DNA of 64,000 nucleotides from Paenibacillus tyrphae (GTDB lineage Bacteria > Bacillota > Bacilli > Paenibacillales > NBRC-103111), in contig NZ_BSDJ01000001.1 in NCBI RefSeq assembly GCF_027925525.1, positions 186,001 through 250,000 on the forward strand, given 5' to 3'. Below the pieces are notes generated by a model. That model was given only the letters and a program-made list of their open reading frames with translations, had not been told where the DNA came from and searched no databases. Each line of letters begins with the position of its first letter. Within the stretch, counting starts at the first letter, position 1. Both the position numbers and the translations under genes were made by a program. Shown here in pieces: positions 34,175-42,891 of the stretch.

Positions 34175-35104
34175 CTAACGCGTCTCCGGCCGATGCTCCG
34201 GCTGCTCCGTCACGACCGTACCGTCCGCAAGACGCAGCCAGCTTTCGAAGCCGCGCTCGCCTTCGCACAGCCGGATGATGCGCGCTCCGCGCGGGAAATC
34301 GTCCCGGCCGTACGTGTTGTAGCCCGTCGCCCGGCCATAGCACAGGCGGACGCCGTGAAGCGTGCCGCAGTAATCGTTGACGTGGTCGTGCCCGGCGAAC
34401 GTGCCCATGACGTCACCCATTTCGACGAGTGCTGCGAATAATCCCGTATTGATCTTCGGGCAGCATACGTTCTCGTACTTGTGCCCGCAGCACACTTCGC
34501 GCTCCCATACTTCCGCGTACTCCGGCAGCGGGATATGGAAGAACGCCAAGGCCGGCAGCGGCGTGCCGCCGTTGTCCGACGTATAGGCGGCGGATTGCCG
34601 GACATACCAATCGATCTGATCGCGGCCAATCCAGCCGTAGCCCTGCACGTGCTGCAGCGTGGACATACAGCCGGAGTCGAAGCCGTACAGCAACGCAGCC
34701 GGACGGCCGGACGCATCCCGAACTTCGAGCACGTAGTTGCCTTCTCCGGCAATGTCCGACGGACCGCTTGCCGCTAACGCGTATTCGTAGTCCGACACTT
34801 TGTCCATCAGCTGCTGCCGGGTGATTTTCATCTCGGTATCGTGATTGCCGAAGACGACCGCCCACGGGATACGCCGCTTCTCGACGACGGAAACCGCCCG
34901 GTCGAACCGGCCAAGCGGATCGTCGCATTCCTTGTCTTCGATGACGTCTCCGGTGAAGTAGACGAGGTCCGGCCGCTCCGCTTCGAGAATGTGCTCCATC
35001 AGCTCCAAGGTGCGCCGGTCCGCGTCGCCTCCGGATTTCATATGCACGTCGGTGAACTGCACAATCGTAAACGTCCGGTCTTCCCGAAAAGTTAAAGCTT
35101 GCAT
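34175..35104 (-). CDS. Metallophosphoesterase family protein
   Basis: A 309-residue calcineurin-like phosphoesterase. Motifs in order: IVQFTDVHMKSGGDADRRT, VYFTGDVIEDKE, VVFGNHDTEM, AFFHIPLPEY and GTFAGHDHVNDYCG. This set matches the purple-acid-phosphatase-like YmaD/PhoD-adjacent group of cytoplasmic phosphoesterases. There is no signal peptide. Two cysteine-rich stretches (EVCCGHKY and NVCCPKI) are unusual. It follows MgtC on the same strand with a 123-base gap and ends in a terminator. Confidence 0.92.
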   Translation of the reverse strand: MQALTFREDRTFTIVQFTDVHMKSGGDADRRTLELMEHILEAERPDLVYFTGDVIEDKECDDPLGRFDRAVSVVEKRRIPWAVVFGNHDTEMKITRQQLMDKVSDYEYALAASGPSDIAGEGNYVLEVRDASGRPAALLYGFDSGCMSTLQHVQGYGWIGRDQIDWYVRQSAAYTSDNGGTPLPALAFFHIPLPEYAEVWEREVCCGHKYENVCCPKINTGLFAALVEMGDVMGTFAGHDHVNDYCGTLHGVRLCYGRATGYNTYGRDDFPRGARIIRLCEGERGFESWLRLADGTVVTEQPEHRPETR

Positions 35105-35227
35105 TCGAATCGCTCCTCTTCGCTAATGTCAATCGCGTTACCGTTTGCCGGAAGCTACACATGCTCTCTTGTTGACGCGGATCGCTTCCGCCGGCGTCGG
35201 ACCCGCTCCGTGCAACGGCGGCGAACC

Positions 35228-36001
35228 TCAGGCCGTCTTCCCCGCCGCTTTCGTTTTATTTTCGTGCTCGAACGGCTTCCATCCCGGCGTCTCGACCTTC
35301 ACCATACCCGGAAGCACGACCAGCTCCTGCACGACGTGCTCGTATTGCCCGGCCGTCGTCTTGAGCGCCATGCGTACGCTTAAGGCTTGGCGGAAGCCTT
35401 CCTCCGTTTCCTTCGCCCGGCTCTCCAGATGCAGCACAGTGACAGAAGCGCCCGAAGCCTTGATCCGGTTCAGCATCGCGCCGAGATTTCCATCCCCGTC
35501 CCAGAGCTCGACCTCCACCTCGCGTTTGCGCTTCGTCTTCGCCAGAGCCGCCTTTTCCACCTTGTTCAAGAGGAACAAGCTAACAATGACCGCAGCCGTC
35601 GAGACGACGGCCCCATAGTAAAAACCGGCGCCGACCGCAAGGCCGATCGCCGCTACGACCCATAGCGAAGCCGCGGTCGTCAGCCCCGACACGGTCGGCC
35701 CCGTGCGTATAATCGTTCCGGCCCCCAGGAAGCCGATGCCGCTGATCACCTGGGCGGCCAGACGGGCCGGGTCCAGCCTCACGTTCGCTTCCACCGCAAA
35801 ATCGGAAAAACCGTAGCTCGACAGCAGCACAATCAGAGCCGAGCCCATGCAGACCAGAATATGCGTGCGAAATCCGGCCGAATGCCCGCCGATTTCCCGC
35901 TCCAAGCCGATCAGGCCGCCCAGCACCAGCGCCGTAACAATACGGAGCGTCAGCTCCGCATAGCCGATATGCCACACATCCGGGGTCAACGACAGTTCCA
36001 T
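35228..36001 (-). CDS. MgtC/SapB family membrane protein
   Basis: A 257-residue membrane protein. Four to five N-terminal helices carry the family motifs LGGLIGLEREIGGHSAGFRT and VISGIGFLGAGTII (residues about 30-100). The C-terminal part, after a last helix near residue 130, is a cytoplasmic ACT-like domain. In other bacteria MgtC affects magnesium homeostasis and inhibits the F-type ATP synthase; whether this longer homologue does so is unknown. It lies 12 bases after the PHP phosphatase gene, so cotranscribed. Confidence 0.93.
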   Translation of the reverse strand: MELSLTPDVWHIGYAELTLRIVTALVLGGLIGLEREIGGHSAGFRTHILVCMGSALIVLLSSYGFSDFAVEANVRLDPARLAAQVISGIGFLGAGTIIRTGPTVSGLTTAASLWVVAAIGLAVGAGFYYGAVVSTAAVIVSLFLLNKVEKAALAKTKRKREVEVELWDGDGNLGAMLNRIKASGASVTVLHLESRAKETEEGFRQALSVRMALKTTAGQYEHVVQELVVLPGMVKVETPGWKPFEHENKTKAAGKTA

Positions 36002-36013
36002 GGGGACCTCCCC

Positions 36014-37015
36014 TTACCGCCCGAGCGGAACGGCGATCCGTTTCTTCTCGTGCACGTAGATGATTTCCTTGTACCCGGTCCGGGCCAGCAAATCCATCGC
36101 CTCGTCCAATTGCGTACCGATATCGTCCGGAAAATGGGAGTCCGAGCTCAACGTAATCGGAACGCCGTGTTTATGCAAAATGTCCAGAAAAGCCGGACTC
36201 GGGCAAGCTTCTTTGACCGGGTACCGGTAAGCAAGTCCGGTATTGATCTCGGTCGCCACATCGGCCTGCTTAAGCGCACGGGCTACATCTTCGTACATCG
36301 GCAGCAGCAGCCTCTCCTCCGGCCGGTAATTGAACACCTTCAGATTGTCCAGATGCGCGATAATGTCGAACAAGCCGCTGGAAGCCGCCATTTTCACGTA
36401 GTCGAACAATTGCCGGTACAGCGCAAGCAGGTCTTTTTCCTTGAACAGCTCCTGGGTTTCCGGGTTGTCGAAGCCCCAACCTTCCAGAAAATGGACCGAT
36501 CCGATCACGTAATCCAGCTCGTACCGCGACAGCAGCTCGCCAAGCTCCGCCTCGCCGCCCGGGAAAAAGTCCGTCTCGACCCCGAGCGATACAGGTACGC
36601 CCGCGGCCTTCGCCCGGCGCACTGCCTGAAGATACGGCTCGATGGAGCTTACGCAGACACGGTCCAACCAGTACTGCTGCAGCCGGCCGAGCGGCGTCTC
36701 GTCCACGATCATGTGCCGTTCGTAATACGGCCGGAACTCGGTAAACCGGTACAGGTGATCCACCATCCCGAACCGCTCGATCCCGCGCTGCCGCCCCTGC
36801 TCGAAATAGAACGCGAGCCATTCGTCGCTGAAGCAGCCCGCCGCAAGCCGCTGCTGAAGCACTTCTCCCAGCTTGTTCATCCATTCGAGCGAATGCGGCC
36901 GGTCGCCCAACCGCCCGCTCTTCTGGTGCACGTTCTCCAACGCCCTCGCCGTCCGCTGCAGCCAGCCGGTCGAGTACGGCCCCTCCTCCAGGTGAAAATG
37001 AAAATCCAGCTTCAT
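36014..37015 (-). CDS. PHP domain phosphatase/phosphoesterase
   Basis: A 333-residue PHP-family metal-dependent hydrolase. The His-x-His motif is at the start (KLDFHFHLEEG), followed by GVETDFFPGGEAELGE, IGSVHFLEGWGFDNPE, IIAHLDNLKVF and the final TLSSDSHFPDDIG. These are the metal ligands in histidinol-phosphate phosphatase (HisJ/HisK)-type proteins. No histidine biosynthesis gene is nearby, so the substrate may differ. It is the first gene of a minus-strand run with MgtC and a phosphoesterase. Confidence 0.88.
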   Translation of the reverse strand: MKLDFHFHLEEGPYSTGWLQRTARALENVHQKSGRLGDRPHSLEWMNKLGEVLQQRLAAGCFSDEWLAFYFEQGRQRGIERFGMVDHLYRFTEFRPYYERHMIVDETPLGRLQQYWLDRVCVSSIEPYLQAVRRAKAAGVPVSLGVETDFFPGGEAELGELLSRYELDYVIGSVHFLEGWGFDNPETQELFKEKDLLALYRQLFDYVKMAASSGLFDIIAHLDNLKVFNYRPEERLLLPMYEDVARALKQADVATEINTGLAYRYPVKEACPSPAFLDILHKHGVPITLSSDSHFPDDIGTQLDEAMDLLARTGYKEIIYVHEKKRIAVPLGR

Positions 37016-37097
37016 CCCGCTTCCTCCTCACTCCGTCGATTTAAAAAACTCTCACGAAAAGTGTTCCAACGCTTTTACGATCGATCATCATCTTTTT

Positions 37098-37148
37098 GTT
37101 GATTGTTGCATATATTACTTTATTTTTGTTGTTTCTTGTTGATTATTG
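37098..37148. promoter_or_regulatory. Pair of direct repeats upstream of PHP gene
   Basis: GTTGATTGTTG (37098-37108) and GTTGATTATTG (37138-37148) are near-identical, spaced 40 bases apart, about four DNA turns, with further TGTTG units between them. They lie about 85-135 bases before the PHP gene start. Spaced direct repeats of this kind are typical operators of tetrameric regulators such as the DeoR family. The 339-base gap (37016-37354) also holds a promoter and a large palindrome, listed separately. Confidence 0.35.
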
Positions 37149-37229
37149 TAGTCCTTTCTCCATCATCCGTCAATCTCAAAATGAATCGGGCATAGACAAT
37201 CGATTTTGGCAGGACGGTCATGGATGGCT

Positions 37230-37258
37230 TTGGAAAAACTTTTCAAATCCTTTATACT
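37230..37258 (+). promoter_or_regulatory. Sigma-A type promoter of GNAT gene pair
   Basis: TTGGAA (37230-37235) and TATACT (37253-37258) are exactly 17 bases apart, matching four and five of six consensus bases. They lie about 100 bases before the first GNAT start. The transcript would begin near 37265 and carry the 22-bp palindrome in its leader. Confidence 0.6.
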
Positions 37259-37305
37259 GAATAAATAAGAAGTTTTTCTGCCAAAGCCGATCAGCGGTTA
37301 ACGGG

Positions 37306-37327
37306 ATTTATCATCATGATGATAAAT
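37306..37327. promoter_or_regulatory. 22-bp perfect palindrome in leader of GNAT gene pair
   Basis: The half-site ATTTATCATCA is followed directly by its exact reverse complement TGATGATAAAT, giving 22 bases of perfect dyad symmetry. It lies about 40 bases after the predicted transcription start and just before AAGGAG and the TTG start. It may be a repressor roadblock operator, or fold into an mRNA hairpin close to the ribosome binding site. Confidence 0.6.
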
Positions 37328-37354
37328 AGTAAAATACCTAAAGGAGCGATCCCC

Positions 37355-37795
37355 TTGCTAATCAATATCAAATCCAGATTGGACCAGCCCGAAGTTGCGG
37401 AGCTTCTCGAATACTCCATTTTTCCCGACCCGGTTCGGCTGGCGCAAATCCTGGATGACTACAAGCGCAGCGAAGAACTTGAAATGTACGGTTACGAAAA
37501 AGACGGGAAGCTGATCGGCCTCGTCGGCTTCCGGATCGATTCCGGGCGCGTGATGGAGCTGCGGCACATTGCGGTCCAGCCGGACTATCGGGGACAAGGC
37601 TATGGCCGGGGCCAAATTTTGGAGCTGATTCATCTCAAAAGCCCCACGGAAATCGTCGCGGAAACGGATGAGGACGCGGTCGATTTTTACCGGAACATTG
37701 GGTTCGAGATCGTCAGTCTGGGTGAAAAATATCCGGGTGCGGAGCGGTTTCGCTGCACCTATGAGGTTGAGCCGGAGGAGGAACGGGAAACATGA
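37355..37795 (+). CDS. GNAT family N-acetyltransferase
   Basis: A 146-residue GNAT enzyme. The TTG at 37355 was preferred: AAGGAG lies eight bases upstream, whereas the ATG codons at 37316/37319 fall inside the palindrome and lack a site. Motif A reads [20 protein letters not shown], followed by [19 protein letters not shown]. It overlaps the next GNAT gene by four bases (ATGA), indicating coupling. The acceptor is unknown. Confidence 0.88.
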   Translation: MLINIKSRLDQPEVAELLEYSIFPDPVRLAQILDDYKRSEELEMYGYEKDGKLIGLVGFRIDSGRVMELRHIAVQPDYRGQGYGRGQILELIHLKSPTEIVAETDEDAVDFYRNIGFEIVSLGEKYPGAERFRCTYEVEPEEERET

Positions 37796-38307
37796 TCGCA
37801 GCCGTTGAAATCGTCGAAATCCGGGCGTACGAGCCGGAAGCGTTGGAGCAGTTGGCCGAGCTGCTGATCGATGCCGTGGAGAGCGGCGCTTCGGTCGGCT
37901 TTTTGCCCCCGTTAAGCAAGGACGAAGCGGTAGATTATTGGAAAAGTGCGCTGGAACCGGGCGTCGTCCTGTGGGCGGCCAAGCTCGATCGGACGATTGT
38001 CGGCACCGTGCAGCTCCAGCTCGCGCAAAAAAAGAATGCAGCCCACCGGGCGGAAATCGCCAAGCTGATGGTCCATACGCGCAGCCGCAGAAACGGCATC
38101 GCCCACGCTCTGATGCTGGCTGCCGAAGAATGCGCCCGCACCGAAAGCCGAACGCTGCTTGTGCTCGATACGCGCGCAGGCGATCCGTCCAACCTGCTGT
38201 ACCGGTCGCTCGGGTATGTGGAGGCGGGACGCATTCCCCGCTATGCCCGCTCCGTGGACGGCAGCTTGAACGATACCGTGTTTTATTACAAGGAGGTCGA
38301 GGCTTAG
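37792..38307 (+). CDS. GNAT family N-acetyltransferase
   Basis: A 171-residue GNAT enzyme with [20 protein letters not shown] (motif A) and [20 protein letters not shown]. The arrangement is typical of the streptothricin/aminoglycoside-acetyltransferase-like subgroup of stand-alone GNATs. It is coupled to the preceding GNAT through ATGA. The two are different enzymes, not a duplication, judged by low similarity. A substrate cannot be named. Confidence 0.92.
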   Translation: MIAAVEIVEIRAYEPEALEQLAELLIDAVESGASVGFLPPLSKDEAVDYWKSALEPGVVLWAAKLDRTIVGTVQLQLAQKKNAAHRAEIAKLMVHTRSRRNGIAHALMLAAEECARTESRTLLVLDTRAGDPSNLLYRSLGYVEAGRIPRYARSVDGSLNDTVFYYKEVEA

Positions 38308-38311
38308 CGCC

Positions 38312-38431
38312 ATGAAGCACCTCCTGCTCCTTCTCGCATGGCTGCTGGCCATCCAGCCGGTCACGACTCCGGAGGCGGTCAACGAAGCCCGCGCAAACCA
38401 ACCAGGCGGCGCCGGATCATTTTCCGTATAA
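38312..38431 (+). CDS. Possible small secreted or membrane peptide
   Basis: A 39-codon frame starting MKHLLLLLAWLLAIQPVTT, which resembles a signal peptide, followed by a polar tail. An AAGGAGG lies 15 bases upstream, further than normal and probably inside the end of the GNAT gene. There is no other support; it may be chance. Confidence 0.2.
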   Translation: MKHLLLLLAWLLAIQPVTTPEAVNEARANQPGGAGSFSV

Positions 38432-38547
38432 AGTTTCCTTATTAACCCATGCGTTCTCTGGATAGCAGATGACGGACTGGAAGCTGTCCGAGGACGAACG
38501 GAACGAACTTATCGATCTTTTTCATTGGATCAGTTAGGAGGCTTCGG

Positions 38548-39189
38548 ATGAACAAAACAACCGTATATTTAGTCCGGCACGGACAGACGGAATGGAACGT
38601 GGAGCACCGGTTTCAAGGTCATCAGGACTCTCCGCTGACGGAGCTTGGCTTGAAGCAGGCTCGTTGGCTGGGCGAAGCGCTGCTGGAGCAGCCGCTCGAT
38701 TGGATCTACAGCAGCTCCAGTCCCCGGGCCGTCAAGACCGCCGAGTTGATCCGCGGCAGCCGGACGATTGCCATTACGGAATGCGATGAGATGAAGGAAA
38801 TCAATCTGGGCGAATGGGAAGGCCAGATCGCTACTGAAATTGCGGAGCGCTGCCCGGAGGCTTACGAGCACTTCTGGCGTCAGCCGGACCGCTTCCGCGC
38901 GGCCCAAGCGGAGACGTTCGCGGAGGTGGAGCGGCGCGCCTTCGGCAAGCTCCAGCATATTCTACGCGACCATGCCGGGCAAGCCGTGCTGATCGTTACC
39001 CATACGGTTGTGGTCAAATTGCTGATGGCCGCCTTCGAGCAAAGGCCGATCGAGCAATTGTGGGAGCTCCCGTACATTCATCCGGCCTGCCTGTGTAAGA
39101 TTGAGTTTACTGAGGATGGCAAGCCAGACATCAAGCAGCACGGCGACATCAGCCATTATCAGGAAGCGATTCAGCCTGTAGAAGGATAA
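38548..39189 (+). CDS. Histidine phosphatase family protein
   Basis: A 213-residue histidine phosphatase (phosphoglycerate mutase-like). The catalytic RHG is in YLVRHGQTEWNVEHRFQG (His 11), with the partner arginine in IYSSSSPRAVKTAEL, the conserved glutamate near INLGEWEGQ and the second histidine in LIVTHTVVVKLLM. TAGGAGG precedes the ATG. Likely members include PhoE-type broad phosphatases and alpha-ribazole phosphatase; cobalamin genes are absent, so a general phosphatase is more likely. Confidence 0.93.
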   Translation: MNKTTVYLVRHGQTEWNVEHRFQGHQDSPLTELGLKQARWLGEALLEQPLDWIYSSSSPRAVKTAELIRGSRTIAITECDEMKEINLGEWEGQIATEIAERCPEAYEHFWRQPDRFRAAQAETFAEVERRAFGKLQHILRDHAGQAVLIVTHTVVVKLLMAAFEQRPIEQLWELPYIHPACLCKIEFTEDGKPDIKQHGDISHYQEAIQPVEG

Positions 39190-39215
39190 ATGACGTAGGA
39201 TCGGGAGGTCTGGGA

Positions 39216-39983
39216 ATGAGTATCTTACAAGTTACCTCAGATAATATCGCTCGGGAGCACATCTGCTGCGCCATGTCGGACAAGAAAGCCCAGCACGGCG
39301 TCAGCCTGAAGAAAGAGTGGCTGGCGTGCCGTTTTCAAGAAGGGCTTGTCTTTAAAAAGCTGGACGCCAAAGGAAAAGTGTTCATCGAATACTTGCCTGC
39401 CGAGAACGCTTGGGTGCCGATCGATGCGCCGAACTACACGTTCATCAACTGTTTCTGGGTGTCCGGAAGCTACAAGGGACAAGGCCATGGGGCGCAGCTT
39501 TTGCAGGAATGCATCCGGGATTCGGAGGGCAAAGCAGGCATCGTTGCGGTATCGAGCCACAAGAAGCGGCCATATCTGTCGGAGAAGTCTTACTACGTGA
39601 AACACGGGTTCGAGGTGTGCGATACCGCTCCTCCCTATTTCGAGCTGCTCGTCAAGCGGTTCGATCCGAACGCCCCGCTTCCCCGGTTCAAGGAAAGCGC
39701 CAAGCAGCAGACCGTTGCGGACGGCGACGGCCTGGTCGTGCTGTATACGGACCAGTGCCCTTTTACCGATCATTATACCGGCGAAGAGCTCGATGCCATT
39801 GAACGGGCGTACGGAATTCCGGTGAAGCGCGTGAAGCTCACGACCAAGGAGCAGGCGCAAAATGCCCCTTCCGCCTTCACCACGTACAGTGCGTTTTATA
39901 ACGGACGGTTTGTCACGCACGAGATTTTGACGAAAGCCAAATTCGATAAGCTGTGGAACACGCTCGGGGAGCCGCAGGGTTAG
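39216..39983 (+). CDS. GNAT acetyltransferase with YoaP domain
   Basis: A 255-residue protein matching Bacillus YoaP: an N-terminal GNAT domain (NCFWVSGSYKGQGHGAQLLQ, about residues 78-97) and a C-terminal YoaP domain (about 170-250) with VVLYTDQCPFTDHYTGEELD and SAFTTYSAFYNGRFVTHEIL. The C-terminal part looks thioredoxin-like. CGGGAGG lies upstream of the ATG. The function of YoaP proteins is unknown. Confidence 0.92.
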   Translation: MSILQVTSDNIAREHICCAMSDKKAQHGVSLKKEWLACRFQEGLVFKKLDAKGKVFIEYLPAENAWVPIDAPNYTFINCFWVSGSYKGQGHGAQLLQECIRDSEGKAGIVAVSSHKKRPYLSEKSYYVKHGFEVCDTAPPYFELLVKRFDPNAPLPRFKESAKQQTVADGDGLVVLYTDQCPFTDHYTGEELDAIERAYGIPVKRVKLTTKEQAQNAPSAFTTYSAFYNGRFVTHEILTKAKFDKLWNTLGEPQG

Positions 39984-40055
39984 AAGTGGGTGCGGTTTTA
40001 TCCAGGGTAGATACCCTCGAAAGCCCCCGATCCAGAGCCGAAGGAGAGACTTACG

Positions 40056-40949
40056 GTGAACATTGTATTTTGCAGCGATCCTCTGGACCCGAAAACGGCG
40101 GATGCCGACTACGAACTTGAATACCGCACGGCCGCAGGACTGGGGCTCCCCGTCGAGCTGATCTCGCTCGAAGACTTGCTGGACGGACAGGCGGCTCGCG
40201 CCGTCCGGCGGGTCCGGGAAGCGGACACGGCTGAGCCTGCGATTTACCGCGGATGGATGTTGAAGCCCGCGCATTACGAGCAGCTGTACATGGCTCTGCG
40301 ACAAAAAAACATCCATCTGGTCAATACGCCGGAACAGTACGTACTCTGCCATCATTTTCCTCACAGCTACAGCTTCATTCAAGAGCATACCCCCGAGAGC
40401 CGCTGGCTGGACATCGCTGCGGTCCACTCGGACATCAACCGCGTCCATAACATGCTAGCCTCGTTCGGCAGCCGGCCGCTTCTTCTGAAGGATTACGTCA
40501 AATCGCGGAAGCACGAATGGGCGGAAGCCTGCTATATTCCCGATGCGTCCGATCGGCAGCAGGTCGAGAAGGTGCTGCGAACCTTCATCGAGCGGCAGGG
40601 CGACGGGTTGAACGGCGGAATCGTGTTCCGAGAGTACGTCGAGCTCGAAAAACTGGGAGCGCACGAAAAAAGCGGTATGCCCCTATCGAAAGAATACCGT
40701 CTCTTCTTCTACCGGCACCGGCTGATCGCGGCGCAAAATTATTGGGAGGAAGTAGCCTACGACGCGGAACAGCCGGATTTAAACGTGTTTGTCACGATCG
40801 CACAGCGGATTCGCAGCAGCTTCTTCACCATGGACATCGCAAAAACGACCGCGGGAGAATGGTTGATCATCGAGATCGGCGACGGGCAAGTATCCGGCCT
40901 TCAGGATATGACGGATGTGGAGACTTTTTACCGGTCGTTTCTGGACTGA
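40056..40949 (+). CDS. ATP-grasp domain protein
   Basis: A 297-residue protein starting at GTG after AAGGAGAG. The C-terminal half shows an ATP-grasp pattern: LLLKDYVKSRKHEWAEACYI (nucleotide-binding lysine), GGIVFREYVELEKLG, KEYRLFFYRHRLIAAQNYW and the metal-binding GEWLIIEIGDGQVSGL. Proteins of this length include small peptide or amino-acid ligases. The N-terminal 140 residues are less conserved. No partner biosynthetic genes are adjacent; the NCS2 permease gene ends only four bases away on the other strand. Confidence 0.85.
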   Translation: MNIVFCSDPLDPKTADADYELEYRTAAGLGLPVELISLEDLLDGQAARAVRRVREADTAEPAIYRGWMLKPAHYEQLYMALRQKNIHLVNTPEQYVLCHHFPHSYSFIQEHTPESRWLDIAAVHSDINRVHNMLASFGSRPLLLKDYVKSRKHEWAEACYIPDASDRQQVEKVLRTFIERQGDGLNGGIVFREYVELEKLGAHEKSGMPLSKEYRLFFYRHRLIAAQNYWEEVAYDAEQPDLNVFVTIAQRIRSSFFTMDIAKTTAGEWLIIEIGDGQVSGLQDMTDVETFYRSFLD

Positions 40950-40953
40950 GAGG

Positions 40954-42237
40954 TCAGATAAACGGCAGGGCAAAATTCAAGACGAACAAAGCAGCGATGG
41001 CCACGAACACTGGGGAAATTTCCCGTCGTTTGCCCGCCGCGAGCTTCAGGATCGGGAAAGCCACGAAGCCGAGCCCCATGCCGTCCACAATGCTGGAGGT
41101 GAGCGGAATTCCGGCCACGATCAGAAAGGCAGGCAGCCATTCCGACAAATCGTCGAACGGAATATCTTTCACGCCTCGGAGCATCAATCCGCCGATCAAA
41201 ATCAGCACTGGCGCGATGGCCGAATCGGGAATCAGCCGCATGACCGGACCGAGCGGCACCGCGCAGGCGAAGAGCGCTCCGGCCGTTGCGGCCGTTAAGC
41301 CGGTCCGACCGCCGGCAGAGATACCTGCGGCGCTCTCTACCGCAGTCACCGTTGGACTCGTGCCCAGAACGCCGGAAGCAGCTACGGATACGGCTCCCGC
41401 CTGAAGGCTGCGGGCCGCCTTCCCCGGTTGCCCGATGAGCCGAAGCTGGGCGTCGATGAGCCCGATGTTTTCGAACAGCACAACAAGCACGAATGAAAAC
41501 ACCGCGGTCCAGAATACGACGGACGACAGCCCCGAGAACGACATCGCTCCGAACACGGAGCCGTAAGCCGCCAGCGATAATTCCGTCCCCACGCCGTCCC
41601 AAGCAAGCTGCCCGGTCACGGCCGCCAAGCCGGTACCGGCCGCGATCCCGATCAGCAGGTTTCCCGGGACGCCGCGGACGTACAAAGCCAAGGTCACGGC
41701 CAGCGTGGCCAGTGTCAGCAGCGTGTGCGCACTACCGAAATCGCCGAGCGCAACGATCGACGAACTGCCGGGGACGACGATGCCCCCCTTTTGCAGTCCG
41801 ATAAAAGCCAAAAATAAGCCGACACCCGCGCCGATCGCATGCTTGAGCGAGTCGGGAATCGTAGCGGCAAGCCGCTTGATCAGAGGCGTAAAAGCAAGCG
41901 CCGAGACGAGTAAGCCGGATACGAAGACGGCCGCCAGCGCCTCCGGCCACGACAGCCGCATTCCTTGGACGACAGTGTACGAGAACAGCGCGTTAACGCC
42001 CATTCCCGGGACGATGACCAGCGGACTGTTCGCCCAAAGACCGACGAGCAGCGACCCGAAACATGCCGCGAGCGCCGTCGCGATCACCCCTGCCTCGTAC
42101 GGAATGCCCGCATCCGCCAGAATCGATGCGTTGACGGCGACAATATAAACCACCGTAACAAACGAAACGACGCCCGCGGTCATTTCCGTACGGACGGTTG
42201 TACCGTGCTGTTGTAGAAAAAACCGTTTGGTTAGCAT
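40954..42237 (-). CDS. NCS2 family purine permease (PbuG/AdeP-like)
   Basis: A 427-residue membrane transporter with about 13 segments. Family motifs: TAGVVSFVTVVYIVAVNASI, VIVPGMGVNALFSYTVV, and GTSPTVTAVESAAGISAGGR near residue 290, which carries the substrate-binding Glu. It resembles hypoxanthine/guanine or adenine permeases of the AzgA-like branch. GGGAGGGATG lies upstream. No purine riboswitch was found in the short leader. Confidence 0.94.
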   Translation of the reverse strand: MLTKRFFLQQHGTTVRTEMTAGVVSFVTVVYIVAVNASILADAGIPYEAGVIATALAACFGSLLVGLWANSPLVIVPGMGVNALFSYTVVQGMRLSWPEALAAVFVSGLLVSALAFTPLIKRLAATIPDSLKHAIGAGVGLFLAFIGLQKGGIVVPGSSSIVALGDFGSAHTLLTLATLAVTLALYVRGVPGNLLIGIAAGTGLAAVTGQLAWDGVGTELSLAAYGSVFGAMSFSGLSSVVFWTAVFSFVLVVLFENIGLIDAQLRLIGQPGKAARSLQAGAVSVAASGVLGTSPTVTAVESAAGISAGGRTGLTAATAGALFACAVPLGPVMRLIPDSAIAPVLILIGGLMLRGVKDIPFDDLSEWLPAFLIVAGIPLTSSIVDGMGLGFVAFPILKLAAGKRREISPVFVAIAALFVLNFALPFI

Positions 42238-42316
42238 GCGGCATCCCTCCCGAGCGACAACCCGCGCCCTATATCATTTAGTTCCACACCTAAAATGCCA
42301 AAGGATGATCACGGCG

Positions 42317-42866
42317 ATGAAACGGACTTGGTACTATCAAGCAACCGCTGCAGAAGGCCCTTTCTCGCAAACGGAAATGGAACACTTGATTGCAAACGGC
42401 ATCATTGACGGGTTCACGAACGTAAGGGCAACGACCGGCGGACCGTGGATGCCTGCCAAAGATACGGATGCTTTTCATACGGCTTTTCATACGGCCTTTC
42501 ATGCGGCTTTTGATGCCTTGCCCCGCCAAAGACGACGGAAGCATAAGTTCAGCCTCCGCGCCTTTCTTTATGCAATCTGCTTTATTGTTAACCTATTAGT
42601 AGTTATCTTATTACTAAATTCCTTGGGACAGTTGGCGAACTTGTCGATGATGGGTCTCTCCCACATGCTTGGCGGAATGCCGGTGCCGGAATATCCCGAG
42701 ATGGTCGCAGCCTATCTATCGGGGATGGAAGACAGCCGCAACTTACGGATTGGCTTTGAGCATTTTTCTTAATTTCGTCGTGATCATTCAGAGCAAGCAT
42801 TGGCTAGTACCGTCGCTCCTCATCCCTTGGACCTTGCTTCTCTTTTTGTGGCGGCTGGTTTTGTAA
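42317..42866 (+). pseudogene. GYF_2-domain membrane protein, single-base frameshift
   Basis: The ATG at 42317 opens WYYQATAAEGPFSQTEMEHL and GGPWMPAKDTDAF, a GYF_2 (DUF4339) domain. A repeat of TAFH/AAFD units follows, then a membrane helix (AFLYAICFIVNLLVVILLL). The frame closes at 42772. In the next frame WKTAATYGLALSIFLNFVV and LIPWTLLLFLWRLVL give two more helices. Removing one G from the GGGG run at 42721-42724 joins them into a 182-residue protein with three helices. It may be a true mutation or a sequencing error. Function unknown. Confidence 0.7.
42471..42518 (+). repeat. Four 12-bp tandem repeats inside GYF_2 gene
   Basis: CTTTTCATACGG occurs twice exactly, then as CCTTTCATGCGG and CTTTTGATGCCT. 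It encodes a four-residue Ala-Phe-His-Thr repeat linking the GYF_2 domain and the first membrane helix. Unit number may vary by slippage. Confidence 0.85.
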
Positions 42867-42891
42867 GATCTTTTTTGGGGAGGCTGCGGGG

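Noticed and set aside
37060..37082. cre site in the PHP gene leader
   Set aside because: A CGCTTTT-like core is present, but several fixed positions of the consensus are missing.
38469..38537. 22-codon frame MTDWKLSEDERNELIDLF upstream of the histidine phosphatase
   Set aside because: Composition is protein-like, but there is no start signal and it is too short to support; it may be a gene remnant.
42238..42316. Purine riboswitch before the NCS2 permease
   Set aside because: The leader is too short and lacks the conserved core bases of the aptamer.
42471..42518. Short tandem repeats as a CRISPR-like array
   Set aside because: Units are contiguous 12-mers without spacers and lie in frame inside a coding region.
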